The notes beneath the pieces are model-generated. The model saw nothing but the letters and a program-made list of their open reading frames with translations. It searched no databases and was not told the origin of the DNA. From assembly GCA_963739625.1 (NCBI GenBank), contig CAVUAU010000018.1, positions 186,001-250,000 of the forward strand: a DNA stretch of 64,000 nt, given 5' to 3'. The position numbers and the translations under genes are program-made. Shown one piece after another: positions 8,168 through 18,925 of the stretch. The DNA is from Salinimicrobium sp963739625. Its GTDB lineage: Bacteria; Bacteroidota; Bacteroidia; Flavobacteriales; Flavobacteriaceae. How positions within the stretch are numbered: the first letter of the stretch is position 1; every line of letters begins with the position of its first letter.

Positions 8168-9109
8168 TTAGAAGAATCTTGGGGATACGTTATAACCTTT
8201 TGAAAGGCCTAATAGGTCAAGGTCAAACAACACCATGATCTCATGCGTTCCATCGTTGAAGTCGCCAAGATTACCTGTTGTGTAGTCATAGGCATAACCT
8301 ATGCGAAGCTCTGGAGTGACACGAAAGTTCACCAAACCACTTACTGTTTCATCAAACCTGTAAGCAACACCTGCTTCAAAACGGTTATACAAAAGTACGT
8401 TTGCGGTAACGTCAACAGAAAGCGGAGCTCCTTTTACGGCACGGGCCATAAAGGCAGGCTTCAATTTCACGTTCTCGGTAAGATCAAACACGTACCCCCC
8501 GGTAAGGAAGTAGTGAATGCTTTCTTCTCCTAAACGTGCAAGTCCTGTCTCATTTTCAAGGTGCTTTGAGGTGAAAATGTTTGGAGCGGAAAGTCCAACA
8601 TAGTAGTTATCTCCAAACCAGTACGCACCAACTCCGAAGTTTGGAAAGGTCTCGCTGATGTTCTGCATTGCAGGGTCATTAGGATCATTTCTGGTTCTAA
8701 GGCGACTAAGATTGGCATCAAAAAATGTCATCCCGGCTTTAACCCCAAAGGAAAGTTTTGAACTTTCAGAAACCGGAAGGATGTAGTTAACATCTGCATA
8801 AAGGTTGTTTTCCTTTACAATTCCTCCAATCTCGTCATGCACAATAGAGAGTCCGCCTTCAAGCCTGTCGGTAAAACCGGTGTGGGCAAAAAAGTTAGCA
8901 GTCTCGGGAGCGCCTTCCATTCCGGCCCATTGGTTCCTGTAGAGACCTCCTACATTTAGTATACCCAGGTCATCAATCGCATAAGCGGGGTTGATTACGC
9001 TCATGTTGTACATGTACTGGGTGTACATTGGATCTTGTTGCGCATTACCCTTTAGTGAAAAAAGGGCAATGCAGGCAACAGTAATAATTTTTATGAATGA
9101 ATTTCTCAT
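8168..9109 (-). CDS. PorP/SprF family type IX secretion membrane protein
   Basis: 313 residues from the ATG at 9109; an upstream in-frame TTG at 9127 is less likely. A signal peptide ends near GNAQ, directly followed by QDPMYTQYMYNMSVINPAYA, the hallmark N-terminus of PorP/SprF proteins. The rest alternates short aromatic-ended strands typical of an outer-membrane barrel. Family members are paired with a particular CHU_C-type adhesin and help its export or attachment by the type IX system. Its position between the adhesin and the OmpA protein supports that role here. Confidence 0.92.
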   Translation of the reverse strand: MRNSFIKIITVACIALFSLKGNAQQDPMYTQYMYNMSVINPAYAIDDLGILNVGGLYRNQWAGMEGAPETANFFAHTGFTDRLEGGLSIVHDEIGGIVKENNLYADVNYILPVSESSKLSFGVKAGMTFFDANLSRLRTRNDPNDPAMQNISETFPNFGVGAYWFGDNYYVGLSAPNIFTSKHLENETGLARLGEESIHYFLTGGYVFDLTENVKLKPAFMARAVKGAPLSVDVTANVLLYNRFEAGVAYRFDETVSGLVNFRVTPELRIGYAYDYTTGNLGDFNDGTHEIMVLFDLDLLGLSKGYNVSPRFF

Positions 9110-9129
9110 ATGATTCGTATGTTTCAAAA

Positions 9130-12100
9130 TTATCTGCTTAAGTATACTCTACCTTGAGTTGGTGGGGTTGTCCCGTCGTTGTAGTACAGAATGTAGAAAT
9201 ACACACCTGCAGGAAGAACTCCGCTTCCAAATGAGCCTTCGGTAGAAGTTCCATCCCAGTTTGGAGTAGAAGCATTGCCTTTGTAGACAGGCTCTCCCCA
9301 TCGGTTATAGATCTCCAACTTGAAGTTAGGATATTCTGCAGCAAGGTTCTCAATAACAAATTCGTCATTGATATCATCTCCATTTGGAGAGAACGATTCA
9401 GGAATAACAATCTCACAAGTTTCAAGAGTGATTGTCACAGCTAGTCTGGTTGAGCTTTCACAATCTCCTGTTGGAGTTGAAGAGGCGTAATATGTAACTC
9501 CGTCTTCAAGCACTTCGGCAGTAGCTGTAAGTCTCATCACCTGTTGCTGTAGTGTACCAGGTAAGGCTCCTTCGGCAGTGATGTTCTCCTCCAGCTCTGC
9601 AATAGTAGCTCTGTCGAACTCGCAGAATACGTCACCACCCTGAACCAGAGTTGGGGCATCGCTGTCTGTTAGAGTAACTTCAAGTGTTGCAGCTGTGGAT
9701 TCACATCCTGCGGCAGAGGTTTGGGTCACGTAGTAAGTTCCATCAACAAGAACATCGGTATCAACAACCTGATTGTTCATTTCGGCATCTGTGTACACAT
9801 TGAAAGTGGCGCCATCATCACCGGTAATGTTACCGGCAAGATCGGCAACTGTAGGAGCTGTTACAGCACAAGGCTGAGAAAGCAGCTACGGTTGGAGCGA
9901 TTGGTGGTGTTGTGCAATCTGGATTTCCATCACCTATGATCACAGTAACTGTTGCAGAATCTGTACAACCATTATCGCTTGTTATGGTATAAGTATAGAC
10001 ACCTTCAGTTTGAGTTGTTGGATCAAATGTGTCATCAACTGTTGTTCCTTCTGCATCAGTCCACACTCCGCCAACATCTGGTGTTCCTCCTAATGAATCG
10101 AATAAATCAACAGTTTCAGTTGTACCCTCTTCAAGGTTGACTATAGCGTTTTGACCAGCGTCCAAAGACTCTAATACAGTCACTGAAAGTTCAGCTGAAT
10201 CTTCACAGGATGTTCCCGCTCCAATTGTATAAGTGGTGCTAAAAGAGCCAACTCCTTCACCGGCATTAAAGTCTGCTGTTATATCTTCAATAGAAGGAGA
10301 GAAAGTACCATTTTGGGAAACATTCTCATCTAACAGATTGAGGAAGAAAGATCGAACCTGGGTTACAGTTGGTGTTTCAGCCACTTGAGTCCTACAAAGA
10401 ACAGTATCCAGATTATCTGCGCCTGCAGCCCCGCTTCCAATTACAGTTACAGCAAGTTCAGCTGAATCTTCACAAGCAGTACCTTCACCCACAGTGTAGG
10501 TTGTACTGAAAGTACCAATTCCGTCACCAGCGTTAAATTCAGTAGTCAAGTCGGCAATACTTGGTGAAAACGTTCCACCTGTAGTAGCGGAATCATCTAA
10601 CAGACCTTCGAAAACACCTAGAACCTGTGCTTCAGTAGCAGTCTCTGCTAGTTCGCTTCTACAAAAAACTGTGGAAGTATTATCAGCGCCCGCATTTCCT
10701 CCATTTCCAGTAATAGTTACAGCAAGTTCAGCTGAATCTTCACAAGCCGTGCCCTCACCTATAGTGTAGGTTGTACTGAAAGTTCCAGTGCCATCGCTGT
10801 TATTGATTTGAGTAGTCAACGTTGCAAGATCAGGAGAGAACGTACCTCCGGAAACAGCACCACTTAGCAGACCTTTGAAAAGATCTTCTACTTCACTTTC
10901 TGTAGCGGTTTCTGTGTTGAAACATACTTCTGAATCGACGTTGTCATCTCCGGCAGCCCCGTTTCCAATTACAGTTACAGCTAGTTCAGCTGAATCTTCA
11001 CAAGCAGTACCCTCACCCACGGTGTAGGTTGTGCTGAATGTTCCAATTCCTTCACCGGCATTAAACTGAGCTGTTAAGTCTGTAAAAGAAGGGGAGAATA
11101 CACCTCCTGTTGTAGCAGTGTCGTCAAGCAAACTCTCAAAGAAGGCTTTTACTTGCCCTGAAGTAGGTGTATCTGCAACTTCGCTTCTGCAAAGGACTGT
11201 AGATGTATTATCTGCACCTGCATTTCCTCCATTCCCAGTAATAGTTACTGCAAGTTCAGCTGAATCTTCACAAGCAGTGCCCTCACCTATGGTGTAGGTT
11301 GTGCTGAAAGTTCCAGTGCCATCGCTGTTATTTATTTGAGTAGTCAATGTTGCAAAATCAGGAGAGAACGTACCTCCGGAAACAGCACCACTTAGTAGAC
11401 CTTCGAAAAGATCTTCTACTTCACTTTCTGTAGCGGTTTCTGTGTTGAAGCAAATTTCCGAATCGATATTATCGTTTCCGGCAGCTCCACTTCCAATCAC
11501 TGTTACAGACAATTGAGCTGAATCTTCACAAGCAGTACCCTCGCTCACGGTGTAGGTGGTACTAAAAGTGCCTATTCCGTCACCTGCATTAAAATTGTTG
11601 GTCAATTCTGCAATAGAAGGAGAAAATACTCCTCCTGTTGTAGCAGCATCGTCAAGTAGACTCTCAAAGAATGCTTTTACTTGTCCTGTAGTAGGTGTAT
11701 CTGCAACTTCGCTTCTGCAAAGGATAGTTGATGTATTATCCGCGCCAGCGTTAGCGGCGGGAGTGACAGTCACTGCAAGTTCAGCTGTATCTTCACAAGC
11801 AGTACCTTCACCTATGGTGTAGGTTGTGCTGAAAGTTCCGGTGCCATCGCTGTTATTGATTTGAGTAGTCAATGTTGCAAAATTAGGAGAGAATGTTCCT
11901 CCAGTAACAGCATCACTAAGTAGACCTCTAAAAAGATCTTCTACTTCACTTTCTGTAGCTGTTTCTGTGTTGAAGCAAATTTCCGAATCGATATTATCGT
12001 TTCCGGCAGCTCCACTTCCAATCACTGTTACAGACAATTCAGCTGAATCTTCACAAGAAGTACCCTCGCTCACGGTGTAGGTGGTAGTAAAAGTGCCTAT

Positions 12101-13915
12101 TCCGTCACCTGCATTAAAATTGTTGGTCAATTCTGCAATAGAAGGAGAAAATACTCCTCCTGTTGTAGCGCCCTCGTCCAATAGTCCTTCAAAGAAATCC
12201 AGGACCTGACTTTCAGTAGGTGTATCTGCAACTTCACTTCTGCAAAGGATAGTTGATGTGTTATCCGCACCAGCGTTAGCGGCGGGAGTGACAGTGACTG
12301 CAAGTTCAGCTGAGTCTTCACAGGCAGTACCTTTACCTATTGTATAGGTTGTACTGAAGTTTCCAGTTCCATCGCCAGCGTTAAATTGGTTTGTCAATTC
12401 TGTGAAACTTGGAGAAAATGTTCCGCCTTCAACTGCATTGTCTAACAAGCTCATAAAAAGAGTTTCGACCTGCCCTTCAGTAGCAGTTTCTGCAAGATCA
12501 CTTCTACATAATACGGTATCAGTATTATCGTTACCAGCGGCGTCGGTTCCAATAACGACTACGCTGTATTGCGCTGAATCCTGGCAACTACCTTCACCAA
12601 CTGTATAAGTGGTACTAATAGTTCCTATTCCGTCACCTTCATTGAATTGAGTTGTCAGGTCAGCCAGGCTGGGAGAAAATTCACCGCCAGGTGTGATATC
12701 CCCGTCAAAGAATCCTTGAAGTATAATTCCCAGTTGTTCTTCGTCTAAGGTTGGGGGCAAATCACTCCTGCAAATGATTGTACCAGTATTGGATTCTCCA
12801 GCATTAGCAGCCGGAGTAACAGTTACGGCAAGATTAGCTTCATCTTCACAGGTGGTGCCTCCGGCAACAGTGTAAGTTGTGCTATATGTACCTGTTCCAT
12901 CTCCTCCATTAAACTGGGCAGTAAGATCTGCAATAGATGGAGAGAAAGTTCCCCCGGGAATTGGATTGTCTAGAAAGCTCATAAAAAGATTTTCAACCTG
13001 GCCTTCTGTTGCGGTGTCTGCCACGTCTAAACGACATAAAGAATTGTCCACACTGTCATTTCCTAAACCATCAGTGATCACTACCACCTCCACGGGAGTT
13101 CTTTCCTCACTTGCACAAGGAGGAAAGGGTTGTTCTCTGTCATTAACAATCTGTTCGGCATAATATATTTGCCCATTTAGAAGAGTGGTATTCTCTGCCA
13201 AAGGTGAGCCGCCCTGTGCAGTGCGATACCATCTAATAGTTTGAGTATTAGGGTAAGTCTCTTCTGCCTGAAGAGCTGCCACAGTTGCGCCGGGACAGAA
13301 TGTTTGTAGTGCTTCAGCCTGGGGAGGATTAGGGTTGTTGGGATTATATCCTACAGCAGCCCTTAGTGATGGGCAGTTGTTTGGGTCCTCAGAAACCTGG
13401 CCTACGAAATAACTTTCTCCTGGGGTCAACTCCCCTTCAGCCATAGTATTACCAAATTGTGAGGTATAAACTACGACTTCGTAACCTGCCAAGGTAACTT
13501 CAAAATATCCTGCCAAATCATCTGCTGTAAAGTTGGTAACTGAACAAGGACTAATTTCAAAACTGTTGCTGTTTGGAAAAATAGTATTTGTAGGCTCTTC
13601 TACAACGTTTACTGTTACAGTTACAGCAATACGATCGCAGTCCCCGGATGTTCCACCTACATAATAGGTAGTACCATCAGTTAATACCTCATCTTCAGGA
13701 ATGGGTTGAGTGTCGTTTGTGTTGTCATCTGTTTGAAAAACAGCTGTACCATCGGTATCAATGTCTCCTACAGTTTGCAGGTAACAGAACTCTTGGTTCG
13801 AAGGAGTTCCCGCAGTAGTGGGACAATCCTGTCCGTACATGTAGGTTCCGCTAAATAAGAGTAAGGCAAAAAGGAATATAGGCATCCCTTTACTACCTGA
13901 GGTAAAATTTCGCAT
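9130..13915 (-). CDS. large repetitive adhesin with CHU_C (gliding-associated) C-terminus, frameshifted
   Basis: Read through one frameshift near 9,880 the product is ~1,594 residues. It has a signal peptide (ending MYGQ), N-terminal Ig/HYR-like modules with paired cysteines, about eleven ~88-residue repeats, one diverged module (VGGVWTDAEGTT), two further Cys-bearing modules, and a C-terminal domain beginning VIPESFSPNGDDINDEF with KLEIYNRWG and GVYFYIL. The last is the type B type IX secretion signal (gliding motility-associated C-terminal domain). The protein should be exported and held on the surface through the neighbouring SprF-like protein. The frame change is a net one-base insertion; as written, the secretion domain would be lost. 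See the general note on insertions. Confidence 0.9.
10170..13065 (-). repeat. eleven tandem ~88-residue repeats inside the adhesin
   Basis: Each unit starts with a NADNTSTxLCRS-like or NDNIDSEICFN-like segment, contains GTFSP, FNAGDGIGTFSTTYT and CEDSAEL, and so carries two cysteines. Units 4-9 alternate between a CRS type and a CFN type, making a higher-order unit of 525 bases (175 residues): nearly identical ~55-base stretches recur at 11,460 and 11,985. Recent tandem duplication is the simplest explanation, and assembly collapse here is a real risk. Confidence 0.9.
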
Positions 13916-13962
13916 AGGCTAATTGTTAAATTAAATCGATTTTCATCTGGTTATTTAAGGTT

Positions 13963-13970
13963 CAAATATA
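13963..13970 (-). promoter_or_regulatory. -7 promoter box of the adhesin-porP-ompA operon
   Basis: TATATTTG on the minus strand, an exact TAnnTTTG match, 47 bases ahead of the adhesin ATG. No convincing -33 TTTG at the usual spacing was seen. The rest of the 334-base divergent gap is A/T-rich and holds a 7-bp hairpin (GACTTTG cggt CAAAGTC, 14,023-14,040) and a weak box TATCTTTA (14,223-14,230) before mpl. Confidence 0.6.
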
Positions 13971-14249
13971 TAGCAAAGATCAAGAAAAAAAACTTAATCT
14001 CTTGTTAAGCCATGGTTTTATTGACTTTGCGGTCAAAGTCGGCTAATATGCTGAGGTAGGGAGCGATAAAAGTACAATATTTTCATTAATAAAATTTAAT
14101 TAGGATTAATTTTACATAATTAAAGTTAATGTCTTCTGTTCATCCATTATTAGTTGTCTTTTGCCGCTAAATGTTACAGGGAAGGTGACAAAAGAACCTT
14201 TTACGGACACCTCTAGATTTTTTATCTTTACTCAAACTTTTTCTAAACA

Positions 14250-15621
14250 ATGAAAATTCATTTTATCGCTATAGGTGGAAGTGCTATGCATAATCTGGCG
14301 CTGGCACTACATCAAAAAGGCTACATGATCACCGGGAGTGACGACATGATCTACGAGCCTTCACGTTCCAGGCTGGAAAAATTTGGTCTGCTTCCCGAGG
14401 AATACGGGTGGTTTCCAGAGAAAATTACCTCCGATCTTGATGCCGTCATTCTGGGGATGCATGCAAGGGAGGATAATCCCGAGTTAAAAAAAGCTAAAGA
14501 AGCAGGGGTGAAAGTATTTTCTTACCCAGAGTTTCTGTACGAACAGTCAAAGAACAAAACCAGGGTCGTCATTGGAGGTTCCCACGGTAAGACAACTATC
14601 ACCTCAATGATCCTGCACGTGCTTAACTACCATCATAAAGAGGTCGATTATATGGTGGGTGCGCAGTTGGAAGGATTTGATACTATGGTGCACCTCACAG
14701 AGGAAAATGATTTTATTGTACTTGAAGGAGATGAATATTTGTCTTCGCCTATTGACAGGCGACCAAAATTTCACCTCTACAAGCCCAATATTGCTCTTCT
14801 AAGTGGTATCGCGTGGGACCATATCAATGTGTTTCCCACCTTTGAAGAATACCTGGAGCAATTCAGGATCTTTATTGATGCTATAGTAAAAGGTGGAATC
14901 CTTGTGTATAATGAAGAGGATGCACTACTTGAAAGATCTGGTAGACAACACTGTGAACACTATAAGAAAACATCCATATAGTACTCCGGCGCATCATGTC
15001 GTGGGCGAAAAGACCTTTTTAGACACACCCGAGGGTGAAATGCCAATCGAAATCTTTGGAAAGCACAATCTTCAGAATCTGGCTGGGGCCAAATGGATCT
15101 GCCAACACATGGGGATTGATGAAGATGATTTTTACGAAGCCATTTCCTCCTTTAAAGGAGCATCAAAAAGACTGGAGAAAATTGCGGAAAATAAAAATAC
15201 TGTAGTCTTTAAAGATTTTGCCCACAGTCCTTCTAAAGTCATGGCAACCACAAAGGCTGTAAAACAGCAATATAAGGAAAAGAGACTGCTGGCCTGTCTG
15301 GAATTACACACCTATAGCAGCCTGAATTCCTCTTTTTTGAGAGAATACAGCAATGCTTTAGACGAGGCCGATAAAGCTGTGGTATTTTTCTCCCCCGAAG
15401 CCGTGGAAAACAAGAGACTGGATCCTATTCAAAAAGAGCAAATCTTTGATGCCTTTAACCGGAAGGACCTGGTGATCTTTACCAATTCAACCGAATTCCA
15501 GAATTTTCTAAAGGAACAGGATTTTGACCAAACCGTTTTGTTGCTTATGAGTAGTGGAAATTATGGCGGAATGGATTTCGAAGATGTTAAGGAGTGGATT
15601 GAAAAAAGGGATAATCTATAG
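14250..15621 (+). CDS. mpl: UDP-N-acetylmuramate:tripeptide ligase Mpl (Mur ligase family), frameshifted
   Basis: Two overlapping frames join near 14,935 to give ~456 residues. The N-terminal Rossmann part starts with HFIAIGGSAMHNLA, the ATP loop is GGSHGKTT (around residue 109), and EGDEY and the C-terminal ligase domain (KDFAHSPSKV) follow. The GSAM and EGDEY pattern fits Mpl rather than MurC. Mpl ligates recycled L-Ala-gamma-D-Glu-meso-DAP to UDP-MurNAc. The break is a net one-base insertion around CTTGAAAGATCTG; removing one base restores LKDLVDN. An insertion error is more likely than a true pseudogene. Confidence 0.88.
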
Positions 15622-15645
15622 GCTTCATTTTCTTATCTTTAGAGA

Positions 15646-16356
15646 ATGAAGAAAGATCCACTGCAGGAAAAATCTACTTTTACCATTAAACATTGGGCCG
15701 AAGATGACCGGCCACGTGAAAAACTGCTCCAGAAGGGAAGAGGTTCGCTAAGTGATGCCGAACTTTTGGCGATTCTTATCGGTTCGGGAAGCAGAACTCA
15801 GAGTGCTGTTGATCTTTGCAAAAAAATCCTCTCTGATGTTGGGAACAATCTGTTCGAGCTGGGGAAACTTTCAGTGAAACAGCTCCAGACCTACAATGGC
15901 ATTGGTGAAGCCAAAGCGCTTTCTATAGTTGCAGCACTGGAGCTGGGCCGCAGAAGAAGGGCAGGAGAGGCCTTGGAAAAAATGAAGATATCATCGAGTT
16001 CCTCGGTTTTTGAGTTGATGCAACCCGAAATAGGGGAGTTACCGCATGAAGAATTCTGGATCATTTATCTCAACAACTCAAATAAGGTCATCGAGAAACA
16101 CCATTTGAGCAAGGGAGGTATTACCGGAACTCTCGTTGACGTAAGGCTGGCGCTCAAAAAAGCTCTTGAACTTGGTGCCACAGCACTTATTCTTACTCAT
16201 AATCATCCTTCGGGTAATTTGAATCCCAGTAGTTCAGACAAACAGCTCACTCAGAAGTTGAAAACTGCAGGAGAAAGCCTGGATATTAAAATTCTGGACC
16301 ATATCATTGTTACCGAGAAATCTTATTTTAGTTTTGCCGATGAAGGCCTGCTCTAA
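15646..16356 (+). CDS. radC: RadC family protein (JAB/MPN domain)
   Basis: 236 residues. The N-terminal UPF0758 region with a helix-hairpin-helix (YNGIGEAKALSI) precedes the JAB metalloprotease-like fold. The metal motif HNHPSG begins at residue 185 with the following Asp in SSSD, and an upstream Glu in EEFWI. The historical link to DNA repair is weak; the family is associated with recombination, competence and mobile elements. It follows mpl by 24 bases on the same strand. Confidence 0.93.
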   Translation: MKKDPLQEKSTFTIKHWAEDDRPREKLLQKGRGSLSDAELLAILIGSGSRTQSAVDLCKKILSDVGNNLFELGKLSVKQLQTYNGIGEAKALSIVAALELGRRRRAGEALEKMKISSSSSVFELMQPEIGELPHEEFWIIYLNNSNKVIEKHHLSKGGITGTLVDVRLALKKALELGATALILTHNHPSGNLNPSSSDKQLTQKLKTAGESLDIKILDHIIVTEKSYFSFADEGLL

Positions 16357-16371
16357 TATTCCCGAGTACTT

Positions 16372-17661
16372 ATGCTCCTAGTTTATACCCAAAAAATCAC
16401 TCCTCGCGTCACCTATGCTTTTAAACAGGTATGCACTCGTATTTTGAAAATTCCGGTAGGATTTACTTCCAAAATTGAAGAATTCGTTGGCCACGAGGGC
16501 ATGAAGCTTTCCTATGGGAAGCAAAGCCTTGCCAATGAAGTCTTCATTCAAAACGTTGATCTACTGCTGGAGCAGGGAATGACAGATCTTGAGGTGAAAG
16601 TGCAGGAATGGGAAGGAGTGCCGTGCTTTTTTGCAGTTTCTGACAACAGCTCGATTCCCTTTGATATTTTTGCAGCTTCCTTTTACCTGTTGAGCCGTTA
16701 TGAGGAATATTTACCACATGTAAAAGATGAACAGGGAAGATTTCAGGCTTCCGAAAGTTTGGCTTTCCAGGAAGGTTTTCTGGAGCTGCCGGTCATCGAT
16801 ATCTGGGCTCAAAAATTTAAAAAGATCCTTCGGGCAAAGTTTCCCGATTATGATTTTCCGGAGAAAACATTCCTTTCAGAAAATGTGGTCGCGGTAACCG
16901 AAGTCTTTCGCTATAAAGAAAAAGGCATTATTCGCGTGCTGCTGGGGCTGTTGATGGATGTGGTGCAACTTAAACCGAAATATGTGCTACACCGCTTTCA
17001 GGTAATGCTGAAGTTTAAACGGGATCCTTACGACGTCTATACAAAATTGCTTCGGTTTTCCAAAAAGCATAAATTGAGCATGAAGTTCATGTTTCAGGTG
17101 AGCGACTTTTCCAGTCATGACCGCAATATCAATTACAATCGGCTACAGCTGCAAAGCCTGATTAAATCTGTCGCAGATTATTCTGAAGTAGGTTTGCAAC
17201 CCGGCTACTACGCCAACGAAAAATTTCCGATCTTAAAAGAAGAAAAAAAACGTCTGGAAAATATTTTAAAGAGACCGGTTCTTAGCGCCCTTAACAGCAA
17301 ATATAACCTGCTGTTGCCCGATGCTTATAACCACATGGTCGAGCTGGATCTCAAAAATGACTATTCAATGGGGTATCCAGAGGCGCTAGGTTTTCGGGCA
17401 GGCACCTGTTCTCCTTTTCTTTTTTATGATATTAATTTTGAAGTAACCACTCCATTATTGATCCATCCATATGCGCTAAATGTGGGGGCTTTTTATAAAA
17501 TGAAGGAGACAGAAATCGAATTTAAAGTGAGGGAAATACGGCGACAGGTGAAAATGGTAGAGGGAAAGTTGATTGCTATTTTTACTAACAAAGATTTTTC
17601 TGAATACGCCAATTCAAAGCGAAACTTTTCAATTTTAAGAACTGCAAATGAAAATCTCTAA
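16372..17661 (+). CDS. DUF7033-type, polysaccharide-deacetylase-like protein (probably catalytically degenerate)
   Basis: 429 residues, no signal peptide. The segment LSRYEEYLPHVKDEQGRF and the late segment MGYPEALGFRAGTCSPFLFYD are characteristic of a Bacteroidota family annotated as polysaccharide deacetylase with an N-terminal DUF7033 region. In active relatives I expect a DxD-type metal motif where this protein has AVTEVFRYKEKG, and a histidine of an HPSYxS motif where it has LQPGYYAN. Both look altered, so it may no longer deacetylate glycans. It overlaps the next gene by 14 bases, suggesting coupled translation. Confidence 0.65.
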   Translation: MLLVYTQKITPRVTYAFKQVCTRILKIPVGFTSKIEEFVGHEGMKLSYGKQSLANEVFIQNVDLLLEQGMTDLEVKVQEWEGVPCFFAVSDNSSIPFDIFAASFYLLSRYEEYLPHVKDEQGRFQASESLAFQEGFLELPVIDIWAQKFKKILRAKFPDYDFPEKTFLSENVVAVTEVFRYKEKGIIRVLLGLLMDVVQLKPKYVLHRFQVMLKFKRDPYDVYTKLLRFSKKHKLSMKFMFQVSDFSSHDRNINYNRLQLQSLIKSVADYSEVGLQPGYYANEKFPILKEEKKRLENILKRPVLSALNSKYNLLLPDAYNHMVELDLKNDYSMGYPEALGFRAGTCSPFLFYDINFEVTTPLLIHPYALNVGAFYKMKETEIEFKVREIRRQVKMVEGKLIAIFTNKDFSEYANSKRNFSILRTANENL

Positions 17662-18338
17662 TATCAAACATATCTTTTTTGATCTTGATCATACCCTTTG
17701 GGATTTCGACAAGAATTCTGGTCTGGCTTTCAATTCCATTTTTACCAAACACGAAATTAAGGTGGAACTTGAAAGATTCCTCGAGGCCTATACCCCAATA
17801 AATACAAATTACTGGAAGCTGTACAGGGATGAGAAGGTTACTAAAGAAGCTTTGCGCTATGGCAGGTTGAAAGAGACTTTTGATGTCATTGAATATGAGC
17901 GTGAGCAATGATCAAATTGAGGCGTTGTCTATAGATTATATTGAACATTTGCCGCTACACAACCACTTGCTGGATGGCAGCCTCGAGATGCTGGAATATC
18001 TGCAGGAAAATTATACGATGCACATCATCACCAATGGGTTTAGAGAAGTGCAGCATAAGAAGCTCGAAAGCTCCGGAATAATGAAATATTTCTCGAGCAT
18101 AACAACTTCTGAAGATGTGGGAGTAAAGAAGCCTCATAAAGCCATTTTTGAGACTGCTCTTAAAAATGCGAACGCCAGGAAAGAAGAGAGTATCATGATA
18201 GGTGACAATTTTGAAGCCGATTTTATGGGTGCTGTAGACTTCGGAATGCAGGCCATCCTCTATAATTATTACAAAAAAGAATTCTCACCTGAATATCACC
18301 AGGTTCTGGCAATGACCGAACTGTCGAAGTTTTTATAG
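17648..18338 (+). CDS. HAD-superfamily hydrolase, YjjG-like nucleotidase, frameshifted
   Basis: About 229 residues once a one-base insertion near 17,893 is removed. Motif I is FFDLDHTLWDFD (nucleophile Asp12, Asp14), motif II the Thr in IITNG, motif III the Lys in KKPHKAIF, and motif IV GDNFEADFMGA. The order and spacing match the YjjG/YfnB group of house-cleaning 5'-nucleotidases that act on pyrimidine monophosphates and analogues. The break lies in the cap domain between TFDVI and NMSVSNDQIE. It starts inside the end of the upstream gene. Confidence 0.88.
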
Positions 18339-18376
18339 CAATAAAAAAACCTTAGCTTCGTTTGATAATCAATTGT

Positions 18377-18901
18377 ATGCGGATGTCTTCGGGAACTATA
18401 ACAAAACTGCCTTTTTTGGCCCTTTTCCTATTTTTGTGCTCCTCCTGTGTGAAAGATGTTGATCTTGACCAGTATAACGAAATAGTCCTTCCGCCAACGG
18501 CTGCCATTGATCTGGTGTACTTTACTCTTGAACCTTCAGATTTTGTAGATACTGCAGGAAACCTTAAAAAAGCAGGAGATGTTGTGCGTCTCGAGTTTTT
18601 GGATGACGACTACATTCAGGACGGCCTAATGAGGGCCGATTTTAATTTCGTGATCACGAATAGTTTTCAGCAGGAATTTACGGCGTCCTTGAAATTTCTT
18701 TCAGAAAGTAATGCGGTGCAATATAGTTTCAAAATTCATGTACCTGCAGGAACACCGGGACAACCGGCGGTAGTCAATTATACCGAAATTGTACCGGAGT
18801 CCCAGATCAATGCTATTAGAAAGTCTATTAAACTGCTGGCTGAAGTTGAGATGCAGCCAAACAATGCAGCCGATAGAAGGCGTTTTTCAACTGGAGTCTA
18901 A
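18377..18901 (+). CDS. putative lipoprotein, first gene of an envelope trio
   Basis: 174 residues from the ATG at 18,377 (a second ATG lies two codons later; an upstream TTG at 18,362 is unlikely). The N-terminus has a hydrophobic core and a lipobox-like FLCSSC. The mature part is a beta-rich domain with VYFTLEPSDFVD and VRLEFLDDDYIQDGLMRADFNF and no enzyme motif. It is 24 bases ahead of an outer-membrane barrel protein. Similar two- and three-gene sets occur in Flavobacteriaceae, but I do not know a function. Confidence 0.7.
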   Translation: MRMSSGTITKLPFLALFLFLCSSCVKDVDLDQYNEIVLPPTAAIDLVYFTLEPSDFVDTAGNLKKAGDVVRLEFLDDDYIQDGLMRADFNFVITNSFQQEFTASLKFLSESNAVQYSFKIHVPAGTPGQPAVVNYTEIVPESQINAIRKSIKLLAEVEMQPNNAADRRRFSTGV

Positions 18902-18925
18902 AGCCTATTATAAGTTTGAATTCAA

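Noticed and set aside
10170..13065. CRISPR-like array
   Set aside because: Repeats are long coding units (~265 or 525 bases) in frame with each other, not short repeats with unique spacers.
9938..13163. Several plus-strand open frames of 60-95 codons over the adhesin
   Set aside because: They are antisense shadows that recur with the same period as the repeats and have no family likeness.
14023..14040. 7-bp hairpin GACTTTG/CAAAGTC between adhesin and mpl as an operator
   Set aside because: Short, single, and without a clear position relative to either promoter; noted only in the promoter entry.
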